From the NCBI GenBank assembly GCA_963848825.1, contig CAWKFA010000008.1, positions 558,001-622,000 on the forward strand: DNA of 64,000 bases, written 5' to 3'. The notes below the pieces were generated by a model that was not told the origin of the DNA, searched no databases, and saw nothing but the letters and a program-made list of their open reading frames with translations. This DNA comes from CAVVSQ01 sp963848825. Lineage in GTDB: Bacteria; Planctomycetota; Planctomycetia; Gemmatales; Gemmataceae. A program made the translations under genes and the position numbers. Of this stretch, positions 29,190-39,800 are shown piece by piece. Position 1 is the first letter of the stretch. Every line of letters begins with the position of its first letter.

Positions 29190-29290
29190 CTTTCGACCGC
29201 CTTCCCACCCTGGACGGCGAACCTGTAAAATCAGTATATGCCGGCCCTGAAATCCTTTGCCATTGCCGTGGCCTGCCCTTGCGTCCGAAA
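29190..29290 (+). pseudogene. Second remnant of the MTExEWLxC paralog family
   Basis: FDRLPTLDGEPVKSVYAGPE then ILCHCRG matches the 3' part of copy B (FDRLPILADSLVKSGCDNQG then ILDHLRG) at both DNA and protein level. It lacks the 5' part and breaks off before GPHVRGCW. It is a truncated copy inserted between two unrelated genes. Confidence 0.65.
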
Positions 29291-29342
29291 TTATTTGGAA
29301 GACGCCAACCGCCTTCAAGGAGACGATCAAGTGTGGGCGAAA

Positions 29343-29993
29343 ATGAAGTACCTTGCCTACCTGGCGATTTCAGTGGCCTCTTGGCGTACTCTTTCCCTTA
29401 ATGAGACACCTTTCGTGGTCCACGAATTGGGAAAATGGCCTCCTAATTTTTTTGGGCGGCTCTGCCATGTTTTTTTGCGTAGGGCTGTATTTTGCTGTAG
29501 TCGGTCTGAAAATGCGGCAAGGCATAATGCAATTTGTGAGTTTTATCGTTCTCCTGCCCTTGTTTATATGTTGGCTGGGAGGTTGGTTAGCGGGCGACAT
29601 ACGCAAATTGGCATGATTCAGGTGCCGCTATCATTCAAAGTAGTGGCTGCCCAAACAAAGCTGCCCATTCCAAATGCTTTGGTTCAATTATTAGAGGCAG
29701 TAAAAGGAAAACCTAGTGTCATCGAAGGAAAATCAGAAGGGCGAACCGAGGAGGATGGGAACGTCATCCTTATTCCTAAATTTGTTTATACTGAAAGGAA
29801 CAAGCCCTTTCGGAATAGTGGTTGGGTTCAGTTTTACAACACGAGCGTTCAAATTTCCGCCGAAGGTTTCCAAACCCAGCTGTTTAAATTGGAGGATTAC
29901 ACGGGGGGTAGAAAGCCTTTGTTTGATCGAGATATCCCGCAAGTGACGATTGGAATGAAGCCAAAACATATTCGAGGGAATGGTATTAAATGA
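29343..29993 (+). CDS. Membrane protein with C-terminal beta domain, frameshifted
   Basis: The ATG at 29343 starts MKYLAYLAISVASWRTLSLN. Around 29420 the sense passes to a second frame with two membrane helices (LLIFLGGSAMFFCVGLYFAV and MQFVSFIVLLPLFICWLGGW). It then returns near 29612 to QVPLSFKVVAAQTKLPIPNA and on to IGMKPKHIRGNGIK. The last 120 residues look like a carboxypeptidase-regulatory/Ig-like beta domain (VVAAQTKLPIPNALVQLLEA, EEDGNVILIP). This may be one gene with two indels or two overlapping genes; I favour one. Function unknown. Confidence 0.5.
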   Translation: MKYLAYLAISVASWRTLSLNETPFVVHELGKWPPNFFGRLCHVFLRRAVFCCSRSENAARHNAICEFYRSPALVYMLAGRLVSGRHTQIGMIQVPLSFKVVAAQTKLPIPNALVQLLEAVKGKPSVIEGKSEGRTEEDGNVILIPKFVYTERNKPFRNSGWVQFYNTSVQISAEGFQTQLFKLEDYTGGRKPLFDRDIPQVTIGMKPKHIRGNGIK

Positions 29994-30002
29994 GCCAAAA
30001 GA

Positions 30003-30569
30003 TCATTTTTCTTGGATCTTTCTGAACGTCAAATTAATCCTCTCGCCGACATTCTCCGTGGTTTTCGGAACCTCGTGCTTCCAGAATTGCTGCATGGTTC
30101 CCGCCATGATAATCAGCGTTCCATGGCCCACCGGAAACGTCCGCGTCTCCTTTGATTTGTTGTGCTTGATCCGAAACGTTCGGGACGCTCCCAAGGAAAG
30201 GGAGCCGATCACGTTGCCCATGCCTGGTTCATTGTCGGCGTGCATACCCACACTATCCGCTCCTGACCGATAACGGTTCAGCAGGCAATAATTGTACTGC
30301 CCCTGGACAGCCTCGATCTTCTTCTTGATCTCCAGCAACGTCGCCGTCCAGGGCAGGGCCTTGTTCTCGGTGCCGGAATAGCGATAGGAAATACCCTCGT
30401 CACCGTAAGAGGCGGTCAATCGGGGTTGCATGTGACCGAATACCGCCGCTTTTTGCTCCCATGCGGATTCATCCCTCAACTCGACAAAGTATTTATCGGC
30501 GAGGTCAGGCGGCAGAAAGGCATCGTCGTAAAGGAGGATGCCACCGTCTGCAAGTTCGATGGTTTTCAT
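30003..30569 (-). CDS. AlkB-type 2-oxoglutarate/Fe(II) dioxygenase
   Basis: 188 residues, intact. The fold and motifs are those of AlkB-family oxygenases: LLYDDAFLPPDLADKYFVEL, then PRLTASYGDEGISYRYSGTE and YNYCLLNRYRSGADSVGMHA. The HxD iron site is in GMHADNEPGMGNVIGSLSLG, the distal His in QQFWKHEVPK and the 2-oxoglutarate Arg in ERINLTFRK. ALKBH2/3-like members remove alkyl groups from DNA or RNA bases, so oxidative dealkylation repair is the likely role. It sits inside the accessory region, opposite in direction to its neighbours. Confidence 0.9.
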   Translation of the reverse strand: MKTIELADGGILLYDDAFLPPDLADKYFVELRDESAWEQKAAVFGHMQPRLTASYGDEGISYRYSGTENKALPWTATLLEIKKKIEAVQGQYNYCLLNRYRSGADSVGMHADNEPGMGNVIGSLSLGASRTFRIKHNKSKETRTFPVGHGTLIIMAGTMQQFWKHEVPKTTENVGERINLTFRKIQEK

Positions 30570-30761
30570 GGGTCGTTCTCACCGTATGTTTCGCCAACGG
30601 CCAGCCTTGTTGCCCTGGCCAGTGCGGCCAATTTAAAAAAAGCTCAAACACTTGCGCCGACGACCCAAGGGTCTCCACCAAAAGACCTGGCGGAAACGGC
30701 TTTCAGGTTATAAGACCAATTTCAACCAACAGGAACGGATGAAACAAACAAGGGACCACTC

Positions 30762-31304
30762 ATGGCCAAGTCTACTGTCATCTATCAACTGAAAATCACG
30801 CTGGCACACATCAAGCCTCCCATCTGGCGGCGAGTCCAGGTAAAAAACTGCTCGCTCTCGAAGCTGCATGAGGTCATCCAGGCGGCAATGGGTTGGACCG
30901 ACACGCACCTATGGGCCTTCGATGTCGCTGGCGAGGATTATGGCGACGACCCAGAGGGTGAAATGGGCCTGGCCAGCCCCCGCAAGGCCAAGCTCGGTGA
31001 CTTCATTGCCGAGGGTGTCACGAAGTTTCGGTACATTTACGACTTCGGCGACAATTGGGAACACGTCATCCAGGTGGAAAAAGTGCTGAATGCCGATCCT
31101 GCCGCCAAGTATCCCAGATGCGTGGACGGCAAACGTTCCCGCCCACCCGAAGATTGCGGTGGTCCCTGGGGGTACGCCGATCTCCTCGAAGCCCTCAAAA
31201 AGCCTGAGGAAAATCCAGAAAAGGTGGAGTGGGCTGGCCCCTACTTTAAGCCGGAGGAATTCGACGCGGGAATCGTGAACAAGGATTTGGCGACGATGCG
31301 TTGA
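30762..31304 (+). CDS. Plasmid pRiA4b ORF-3 family protein
   Basis: 180 residues, intact. The PRiA4_ORF3 fold is clear: VIYQLKITLAHIKPPIWRRV at the start, LSKLHEVIQAAMGWTDTHLW, FRYIYDFGDNWEHVIQVEKV, and the Cys-containing CVDGKRSRPPEDCGGPWGYA, then YADLLEALKKPEENPEKVEW. Family members are found as passenger genes of IS1096-type elements, on plasmids and in chromosomes; their function is not established. The 190 bp upstream hold no gene I can support. Confidence 0.92.
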   Translation: MAKSTVIYQLKITLAHIKPPIWRRVQVKNCSLSKLHEVIQAAMGWTDTHLWAFDVAGEDYGDDPEGEMGLASPRKAKLGDFIAEGVTKFRYIYDFGDNWEHVIQVEKVLNADPAAKYPRCVDGKRSRPPEDCGGPWGYADLLEALKKPEENPEKVEWAGPYFKPEEFDAGIVNKDLATMR

Positions 31305-31404
31305 GGAGGCATTGAGACTCATGGGCCCAACCGAAATCATCCAATCGCAAAGCCGATGCTGCCCGTAACTGCGAATCTGAACAAAAACGACTGGCTCCAG
31401 GGTT

Positions 31405-32207
31405 CTACACGTCCTTGAATTCTTGATAACGTTCCGGTGCGTAGCGTTTGGCCAACAGGCCCGTTGCTTCTTCAAGGTTGATGGCCTGGACCAGAAGACC
31501 TTCCTGCCCGTAAGGCAGGTGGGCCTGGCATTGGCCGGACGGTTTAATAAGGCTGGTGGCCGATTCCTGAAAGCGCAAGGCATAATTGACGCTGGCGAAA
31601 TAGATCGTGTTTTCCAGGCCGCGACACATCATGGCCTTTTCATAGTAGGGATTGCTGGCAGCGCCCCAGTGCGTGAGCTGGGCACCCTCGTGATCGCTTC
31701 CCGTATGCTGGGGTTGAAAGACAATTTTGGCGCCCGCGCCGATGCCCAGCGCACCGTCTCGGGATAGCGCCAGGCCTCATGGCAAATCGCTATACCGAAC
31801 TTGAGGCCATCGATCTCGAAGATTTGCCGGGTGTCACCCGGAACGTAAAACGGATCTTCGCTGGGGTCGATCTGGTTCTTGGATTGGTAGCCCTGGTGCC
31901 GGCCCTGCGCATCAAAGACCTCGGCAGTGATTTGCCGCCCCGCGGCCGTCAGCCTTTCGGTTCCGAGGATCGCGGCCACCCCATAGGTTCGCGCTGCCTG
32001 CGCCACTACCTCAAGTACCCTGGCGTGCTCCGCCTGGCCAAAGGGCAACACGTCGATGCCCACGCCGCGTAAACCCGGCAGATAAGCCTCCGGAAAACAG
32101 ACAATCGCCGCTCCCTGCACGGCAGCTTCGGCCAGAAACTTCTTGATCTGGTCCAGCCCGGCATCGAGGGATGGGGCGACGCGGGGTGAGGCAAGGGCGA
32201 TGATCAT
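31405..32207 (-). CDS. Nitrilase-family carbon-nitrogen hydrolase, frameshifted
   Basis: About 265 residues. Catalytic Glu in AIVCFPEAYLPGLRGVGID, Lys in YQSKNQIDPSEDPFYVPGD and Cys in KFGIAICHEAWRYPETVRWA: the Glu-Lys-Cys triad of the superfamily is complete. Near 31690 the frame changes to the C-terminal part, GLENTIYFASVNYALRFQES then GQEGLLVQAINLEEATGLLA. Members hydrolyse nitriles, amides or carbamoyl groups; this is most like small omega-amidase or N-carbamoyl-type enzymes, but the substrate is unproven. Cytoplasmic, as no signal is present. Confidence 0.87.
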
Positions 32208-32518
32208 GCATTTTCCCCTGGACTTAATTCAATCCGTAAGCCACGCGAACCATTAAATGCTAGCAAACGTGGGCCTGGCTCGCCAAATGAAAAGAGGGCT
32301 CGAATTCTACTGGAGCCCTCATTATGTGAGGAAACAGGGTTCGCGCGGACTAAAGTCCGCGCTACGTGAGGAATCAAAAGTCGGCGCTATTTGAAGAGCC
32401 AAGGGATGATGGCGAGGTCGCCCGGGCCAACAAGATTTTTATTGCGTGGCCTGACGACACTTTGTAACTTTGTGAATGCGGGTTGTGCAATTCGGGCCTG
32501 GCAGTGGGGTTTGGTGTC
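32208..32518. other. Intergenic region with hairpins between divergent genes
   Basis: 311 bp without a gene. It contains a hairpin with GAGGGCTC at 32294-32301 pairing with GAGCCCTC at 32313-32320, a perfect dispersed palindrome at 32343-32362 (listed separately), and GTGAGGAA motifs at 32326 and 32367 flanking the palindrome. The promoters of the nitrilase and PL11 lyase genes should lie here. Confidence 0.5.
32343..32362. repeat. Perfect palindrome, dispersed element copy 1
   Basis: GCGCGGACT-AA-AGTCCGCGC, nine-base arms, followed by TACG. A second copy with the same core and TACG tail lies at 55487-55506, so this is a dispersed repeat, not a site private to one gene. Confidence 0.9.
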
Positions 32519-34446
32519 ATGAAAAGGTTTTTGACAAGAGTCGCTTCTTTTTTGCTCATGCTGCTCCTGGGTCTTGCTGGTCTGTTGTTGCCGGGCGGGG
32601 CGGGGATCTCGCAGACGTCCGCGCCCAAGCCGCCGCCGCGGCAGATGGAGAACCTGGGTCGGGGCGTGGTGGCCTTGAACGAGGGCGGTGGGAAGATCTT
32701 CGTCAGTTGGCGACTGCTCGGCACCGACCCGGACGATATTGCTTTCAATCTTTATCGCGCCTCTGGCAACGGCGCGGCCGTCAAGATCAACGGTGCCCCG
32801 ATCACCGATTCCACCAATTACGTCGATACCGGCGTCGATACGACGAAAGCCAATGCCTATTTCGTTCGGCCCATCGTCGCCGGCGTCGAGCAAGCGCAGA
32901 GCAAACCCTTCCTCAACAAGCTTGACGCCAACGCGCCGGTGCGCCAGTACATCGAAATTCCCATGAAGACGCCGGCGGGTTACACGATCAACGATTGCTC
33001 CGTGGGGGACCTCGATGGCGATGGGGAATATGAAATCGTCGTCCACATGACGGGGCGCGGTAGGGACAACGCCCAGAGCGGGCCGACAGACCCGCCGATT
33101 CTGCAAGCGTATAAATTCGATGGCACCATGCTCTGGAGCATCAATCTCGGCAAGAACATTCGCGAGGGCGCTCACTACACGCAGTTCATGGTCTACGATC
33201 TCGACGGCGATGGTAGGGCCGAAGTCTGTTGCAAAACCGCCGACGGCACCGTCGATGGCCTGGGCAAGGTGATTGGCGATCCCGAATGCGAACTGGGTCG
33301 GCGCCGATGGCCGAATCAACAAGGGCCCCGAGTTCTTCACGGTATTTGACGGCCTTAGCGGCGGCGCCCTCGCCACCACCGACTACCTCCCGCCGCGCGG
33401 CGACATCAGCGCGCTGGGGCGGCATCGGCGGCAATGCCGGCAACGACTCCATCGGCAATCGGGCAGACCGCTTTCTGGCCTGCGTCGCCTATCTTGATGG
33501 CGTGCATCCCAGCGTCGTCATGTGCCGGGGTTATTACGGCCGCTCGGTGCTGGCGGCCTGGGACTGGCGTGACAAAAAGCTCACGTCGCGCTGGGTCTTC
33601 GACAGCGACAAGGGCTATCCCGCCTACGGCGGCCAGGGCGCCCACGCGGTCAGCGTTGCCGACGTCGATGGCGACGGCAAGGACGAAATCATTTATCATT
33701 CGATGGTCGTCAATTCAGATGGCACCGGCCGTTTTTCCACGGGACTACGCCATGGCGATGCGCTGCACGTTGGCTCGTTTATCCCGGGCCGGCCGGGACT
33801 TCAGGTCTTCGGCATCCACGAAAGTGCCGGCAAAACCGCTTACCTCAAGACGCCCGGCGTCGCTCTTTTTGACGCCAGTACGGGTGAAATTCTCTGGAAG
33901 GACCTTATCAGCGTGGACGTCGGCCGTGGCCTGTGCGCCGACATCGACCCCCGTCACCCCGGTGAAGAAATGTGGTGCAGCGGCAGCGGTCTGCGCGATT
34001 GCCATGGCGAAAAGATCGGCAAGGCCCCTGGCACGACCAACTTCGCCGTCTGGTGGGAAGGCGGCCTGCTGCGTAACCTCCTTGACAAGAATCGCATCAT
34101 GCGCTGGGACTGGATCGGACAAACCGTCGTCGAGATCCTCACCGCCCTGGGTTGTATCTCGAACAACGGCACCAAAGCCACGCCATGCCTTAGCGGAGAC
34201 ATTCTCGGCGACTGGCGCGAGGAGGTGATCTGGCGCACTCAGGATAATAAAGCCTTGCGCGTCTACTCCACCACCATTCCCACCAAGCACCGGATTTACA
34301 CCCTCATGCATGATCCGCAATATCGCCTGGCCATCGCCTGGCAAAACGTCGCCTACAATCAGCCTCCCCACCCAAGCTTCTTTTTGGGCGAAGGCATGAA
34401 GGCGCCGCCACGGCCGAATATTGAAGTGGTTGGGGGGAAACGATGA
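32519..34446 (+). CDS. Rhamnogalacturonan lyase-like (PL11) secreted protein, frameshifted
   Basis: Signal peptide MKRFLTRVASFLLMLLLGLA, then MENLGRGVVALNEGGGKIFV and SWRLLGTDPDDIAFNLYRAS, the opening of polysaccharide lyase family 11. Calcium-binding propeller motifs include VGDLDGDGEYEIVVHM, VYDLDGDGRAEVCCKTADGT, SVADVDGDGKDEIIYHSM and GIGGNAGNDSIGNRADRFLA. The end, WREEVIWRTQDNKALRVYST, then IYTLMHDPQYRLAIAWQNVA, YNQPPHPSFFLGEGM, is typical. Frame breaks lie near 33285 and 33415. About 640 residues. It likely cleaves pectic rhamnogalacturonan I by beta-elimination at the cell surface or outside the cell. Confidence 0.92.
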
Positions 34447-34491
34447 TTTCACGTAATTGGCATCGGCTCCGCGAGACGGTAAAAGGACTTT

Positions 34492-34764
34492 ATGAATACA
34501 GCCACGCCAGCTACAGCCACGGAAGCAGCCATCTGGACGCGGGTGATCCATCGCGATGGGGAAATATCCCCTGCGACTGCCCGGGCGTTGTTAAAGCTTG
34601 AGTTTGATGAACAGGATCGGCAGCGCATGCATGATCTGGCCAGAAAGGTCCAGGAGAATCGTCTGACCCCCGCGGAGGAGCATGAGATCGACCACTTTGA
34701 GCGTGTGGGCTCCCTGTTAGCAATTCTTAAATCACAGGCACGCAAGGTTTTGAATCGCAACTAA
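34492..34764 (+). CDS. Conserved small planctomycete protein
   Basis: 90 residues, alpha-helical: IWTRVIHRDGEISPATARAL, then LEFDEQDRQRMHDLARKVQE and LTPAEEHEIDHFERVGSLLA, ending ILKSQARKVLNRN. Small proteins of this shape are, as far as I recall, common in planctomycetes and of unknown function, often at the edge of short operons. It is 45 bp downstream of the PL11 gene and ends 14 bp before the creatininase-like gene. Confidence 0.75.
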   Translation: MNTATPATATEAAIWTRVIHRDGEISPATARALLKLEFDEQDRQRMHDLARKVQENRLTPAEEHEIDHFERVGSLLAILKSQARKVLNRN

Positions 34765-34778
34765 ATTTGAGCCTGCCC

Positions 34779-35622
34779 ATGAAACGTTCCTCTCTTTTCA
34801 CCTTGTTCTTCGCTCTCGCTGCGGCTGCGCAAGTTTTCTCTGGGCACTCCGGAGCTCCGGAAAGTGGTCGGCAGAGCGAGGCGGCGCCGCGGCCACTGGT
34901 CTTCTCCGAGGAGATGACGTGGGAGGAGGTGCGGGATGCCCTCAAGGCGGGCAAGACCACTGTTATCATTCCCACGGGCGGGGTAGAGCAAAATGGGCCC
35001 TATGTTGTCACCGGCAAACATAACTACATCGTGCGGGCCACGGCCGAGGCCATCGCGCAAACTCGGCAACGCGCTTGTCGCCCCTGTCGTACCCTTTGTG
35101 CCTGAAGGGCGAATCGCTCCGCCGACCGGCCACATGAAATATCCCGGCACCATCAGCGTAAGGGAAAAAACTTTCCGGGCCCTGCTCACGGACATATGCG
35201 CCAGCTACCGCGCCCATGGTTTCGTCGACATCGTGCTGATCGGCGACAGCGGCGGCAACCAGAAGGGGATGAAAGCAGTGGCCAAAAAACTAAACAGCTC
35301 CTGGGCCGGAGGGAAGAGCCGCGTGCATTACATTCCCGAATATTACGATGCTGACGGGCTGGAAGAGTGGCTGGCCAAACAGGGAATACGTGAAGTGGAG
35401 GAAGGCATCCATGACTACTACACGGTGTCGGCGATCCTCGCGACGGTCGATCCGAAATTAATTCGGATGGAGCCGCGCAAGGCCGCCGGCAAGTTCAAGA
35501 TAAACGGGATCGAGCTGGACCCCATCGAGAAAACCACCGCCATGGGCCGCAAGCTTATCGACTGGTATGCCGACACGACCGTCAAAGCCATCGAAAAATC
35601 ATTCGCGGCCACCAAAAGGTAA
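34779..35622 (+). CDS. Secreted creatininase-family protein, frameshifted
   Basis: Signal peptide MKRSSLFTLFFALAAAAQVF. The family core TTVIIPTGGVEQNGPYVVTG then KHNYIVRATAEAIA is followed by a frame break near 35055. It continues with NALVAPVVPFVPEGRIAPPT, GHMKYPGTISV, then DIVLIGDSGGNQKGMKAVAK and VEEGIHDYYTVSAILATVDP. About 280 residues once joined. The canonical EQHGPH metal motif reads EQNGPY here, with an added KHN, so the metal set differs from classic creatininases. Probably an exported amidohydrolase of unknown substrate. It converges with the transglutaminase-like gene, 4 bp apart. Confidence 0.85.
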
Positions 35623-35626
35623 GCGA

Positions 35627-36457
35627 TCAGACGCAGGCCACCTCCGCCGGTTGTTGCTGTTCCAAGGTCGTCACGCTAAATTTCTGCAAGTACGTGGGGC
35701 CAAAGGAAGTCGTGATGGCCACGTCAACGGCGTCTCGGCCGCGTGCCATCACCACCCGGCCGATGCGGGGCACATTGTGGCGGGCGTCAAAGGTATACCA
35801 GCGGCCGCCTAAATAGGCTTCAAACCAGCCACTGAAATCCATGGGTGCCGGCGATACGGGCACGCCGATATCGCCCAGATAACCGGTGACATAACGTGCC
35901 GGAATGCCCAGGCAGCGGCAAAAAGTTAACGCGAGGTGATTCAAATCACGGCAAACGCCGGTCCGTTCACGATAAACATCGTGCGCGGTCTTGGTCGTGC
36001 GGGCGAACTGATAGCCGAACTGGACATTGGAGTTCACCCAATCGCAGACGGCTTGGACCCGCCCCCATCCCGGCGCGGTATTCCCGAAAAGGGACCAGGC
36101 AATTTCGGTCAGTTCATCCACTTCACAATACCGGCTGCCAAGGAGATAGGGCAGCACGTCGGTCGGCAACGACTCCACGGGGTGCTGCGTGGCATTGGGG
36201 CGTACCACGTCGGGTGTGCCCGTGTCCTCAATGAGCGTGCTGCTCCAGAGTCTTAATTGACCTGGGGCGGCGACCAGGCGGCCACAGCGGTTACCAAATG
36301 CGTCGGTGAATTCTTCGACTTTCGCATACGGCTCAACCTGGACTTGATCAGGCTCCAAAAGATAACACGTTTCGGCCGGGTGCACGTAAAGCATCACCAG
36401 CATGGTGGTACGGGCCGGCACCTGAAAAGTGAGGTCATAACCAAGGCGAATTAACAT
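35627..36457 (-). CDS. Transglutaminase-like cysteine protease-fold protein
   Basis: 276 residues from the ATG at 36457 (MLIRLGYDLTFQVPARTTML); the longer open frame to 36646 adds an unlikely N-terminus. The N-terminal beta domain is typical of this family. The transglutaminase core follows: WGRVQAVCDWVNSNVQFGYQ, the catalytic Cys in TGVCRDLNHLALTFCRCLGI, then PARYVTGYLGDIG, and the His/Asp part in SGWFEAYLGGRWYTFDARHN. Intact. Members are peptidases or amidases rather than true cross-linkers. No signal peptide is visible. Confidence 0.9.
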   Translation of the reverse strand: MLIRLGYDLTFQVPARTTMLVMLYVHPAETCYLLEPDQVQVEPYAKVEEFTDAFGNRCGRLVAAPGQLRLWSSTLIEDTGTPDVVRPNATQHPVESLPTDVLPYLLGSRYCEVDELTEIAWSLFGNTAPGWGRVQAVCDWVNSNVQFGYQFARTTKTAHDVYRERTGVCRDLNHLALTFCRCLGIPARYVTGYLGDIGVPVSPAPMDFSGWFEAYLGGRWYTFDARHNVPRIGRVVMARGRDAVDVAITTSFGPTYLQKFSVTTLEQQQPAEVACV

Positions 36458-36818
36458 AAATCGATCCTTGAAGGGGTCCTGCTTCGTAGCACAAAGCGAA
36501 TTTTCTTTGCAAACGGCATGCCGGAATATGGTTTCGCTGTTTTGATGCGCCGCCCACCAGATAATGCTGGGGTTACCTGTTCCAAGTTGGTCGTCGGACA
36601 GCGAAAATGGGCGCCCAAATGCGCAGTCGCAAGCTATGACGTGCACCGACTATTAGGCCCATGGCCGAGCCAAAAGTGGGTAATTTGCGTGTGTGTTGAG
36701 GGGTGGAGGTGTCGACGCGGGTACGTGGTTACGACGTGCGCGGCTCTGCTGATGTCGCTCCTGACGTTGTCGTTTCGCGCTGGCTCGCGCAATCATCAGT
36801 TCTCACCCCCGAAGCCGC
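36458..36818. other. Gene-poor 360-bp stretch
   Basis: It lies upstream of the transglutaminase-like gene and downstream of the giant repeat gene's stop. Several short open frames cross it, but none has family-like sequence or a good ribosome-binding site. It should include the promoter of the transglutaminase-like gene. I see no repeat or clear terminator here. Confidence 0.4.
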
Positions 36819-39800
36819 TTACAAACTCACTGTCACCACGGTTAGCGAGGGGAACGAGATCAGCCCGATGCTATCGGTTACCACGAGCTTGAACTGGTAG
36901 TCGCCGGGTGCATCCGGAACGAAGGTTGGTTGCGGTGCGGTGGGATCGTTGAGCGTGGCCTGCGAGCTGGACGGGCGGCTAGCGAGCGTCCAGGCGTAAG
37001 TCAGCTGTCCGGCGTGGGGGCTGCTGATGTCAGCGACCAGCAACACCGGTGAGCCGATTAACGGCGGGCTTGGGGCGAAGGAGAGCGAGTTGATCGTCGG
37101 CGGCGTGCCGACATCGACTGTGACGAAGCGCGGCATCGATGCCAGCCCCGTGGAGTCCGTCACGATGATCTTGCATTGGAAGCTCCCCGGCGCGGTGCCT
37201 ATGAAGCTTGGCGTCGGCGACGTCGGGTCGTCGAGCGTCGCTGTCGAGCCTGGCGGCGCAGTTGACAATGGTCCAGGCGTAGGTGAAGGCGTCACCGTCG
37301 GGGTCGGACGCAACGACCGATAGCGTCACCTTCGCCCAGGGCGCTGGGCTCGGATGGGCAACCGCCGACGAGATGGTCGGCGCATTGCCGGCCGCTAAAG
37401 TCACCGACAGCGGGGCCGACGTCAGTCCGGTCGAGTCGGTGACGACGAGTCTTAGGGTATAGGAGCCCGCCACGTCGGGCACAAACGTCGGCTGCGCCGG
37501 TAGGGGCAGAAAGCTGGGCCACCGAGCCTCGCGGTTTCTCAGCGAGCGTCCACTGATAAGTCACGACGCTGCTGTCGGTGTCGGCACTCAGGGAAACCGG
37601 CGAACCGACGGCCAGGGTGCCGACGCTCGGCGAGATCGAGAGGATCTTTGGCAAGACTTTCGCGCTGACAGTCACGAAGCCCGGGAGGAGACTGCAAGCC
37701 GATGGAGTCGGTGACGATGAGCCGAACAACGTAATCGCCGGCTATGTCGGGCGTAAAGCTCGGCGTCACGGCCGTTGGGTCGGAAAGCTGGACATGCGAC
37801 CCGGCCGGAACGCTGATTACGCTCCAGTGGTAGCTCGCCGCGTCATTATCCGCATCGGTCACGTCCGCCGTCAGCACTACCGTGGTCCCGACGATGGGCC
37901 GACTTGAGCCCGTGGAGAGGACCGGCAGCGTGGGCGGATGGCCGGCGACGAGAGTCAATAGCGACTGGGTCCGACTTCAGCCCGATCGAATCGGTCGCGA
38001 CCACGCTGAACTGGTATGTTCCGGGCACATCGGCGACGAAGCTTGGGCTCGACGAGGTCGGATCGGAGAGCTGCGCCGTCGATCCCTGCGGCCTGCTGAT
38101 GACTTTCCAGGCAACGCTGACTGGGGGATATCGCGAACCGCACCGGGCACTGCACCGCAACACCCACTGCGATAGGATTGGCATCCGGGGTGACGGCGAT
38201 GATCGGTCGGTCACCGGCCTGGATGACGGCGACGAGAGAGGGGGTACTGACGAGGACGGAGTTGCTTACGATGAGCTGAACCTTGTAGGCGCCGGCCAGA
38301 TCCGGTGTGAACGTTGGATTGGGGGCGGCGGGGTCGGAGAGGCTGGCGTGCGAGCCGGCCGGAGCCTGACGAGCGTCCACGCATAGGTCAGCGTCAGCCC
38401 GGCCGGGTCGGTAGCGTCGGAGCCAAGGGTAACCAGCTGTCCCAGGACCGCCGGGTTCGCAGAAGCCGACAGCGTGCTGGGCAACCGGCGTGTCGCCGAC
38501 GTCGACGAAAAACATCTGCGGGAGCGAGACAAACCCGAGCGCGTCGGAGACCACGAGCTGGAACTGGTAGGTGCCCACCACGTCCGGGAGGAAAGACGGG
38601 GTCGCGGCGTGTGGGTCGGAAAGTTGGGCTTGCGAGCCGGCGGGTTTGGACACGACGCTCCACGAGTAACTGAGAGGGCTGCTATTCGGATTGGAAACCT
38701 TGGCCGACAGTGCGTACGGCACGCTGCCAAGGCGCAGTCTCGGCAGCGGCGGCACCTCGATCGCTGGCGGACTGCCCACGTTGATCGTGAGGTTTTTGGG
38801 TACCGAGCTGAAACCTAGCGAGTCGGTCACCACGAGGCGGACCGTGTAGGTCCCGGGCGTGCCCGGCGTGAAGGTCGGCTTGACGGCGGTCACGTCGGAG
38901 AGCGGGACCGACGCCCCACTGGGAGTACTGATGAGGGTCCAATGATACGTGAGCGCGAGCCCATTAGCGTCGGTGGTCTGGGCGGACAAAGTTGTCGTCG
39001 AGCCGAGGACCACCGGGGCCGGATTGGCGACGAGCGCGTCGATGCTGGGCGGAAACCCAATGCTCACGGTGAAAATGCGTGGCGGCGATGCCAGCCCCAG
39101 TCCATCGGTCGCCACGACGGAGACCCGGTAACTGCCGATCATGTCTGGGACAAACGAGTTGTTAAAGGAAAGGCTGTCGCCGGTGGCGAGCAGGGCCAGC
39201 GACCCTGCGGGGGGCGTGAGCGACCAGTGGAACTTCAGGCCCGCGTGGTTGGGATCAGTCGCCTGGCCATCGAACTGGACTACGGTGTGGGGTGCTACTT
39301 GATTCGAGCTGGCGATCAGAGACGTGATGGCCGGTGGGCAGCCCCGCAGTCACGGCCAGCGAGATAGGGGCGGAGCTGAAACCAAGCGAATCGCGGACCA
39401 CGAGACTGAACTGATAAGCGCCTGCCACGTCGGCAAGGAAGGATGGATGGGCCCCCGTAGCGCCGGTGAGGTGCGCCTGCGAACCGGCCGGGGCGGCGAC
39501 CAGTGTCCACTGATACTGGAGCGCCAGGCCGTTCGGGTCGCTCGCCTGTGCCGATAGAGTTGACGTGGAGCCTGGGGCGACGGGATTGGCGCTCGCCGAG
39601 ACGGCCCCGATGGTCGGCGGCGTGCCGGCGGTAATGATCAGCTCGCGCGGTGCCGACGCCAGCCCGGTGCTGTCGGTCACGACCAGGCGGATCGTGTAGC
39701 TGCCTGACGATCCTGGCGTGAAGACTGGTTTGGCGGCATGGGCATCGCTCAATTGCGCGAGCGACCCAGCCGGCTTACTCACGATGGTCCAGGAATAGCT

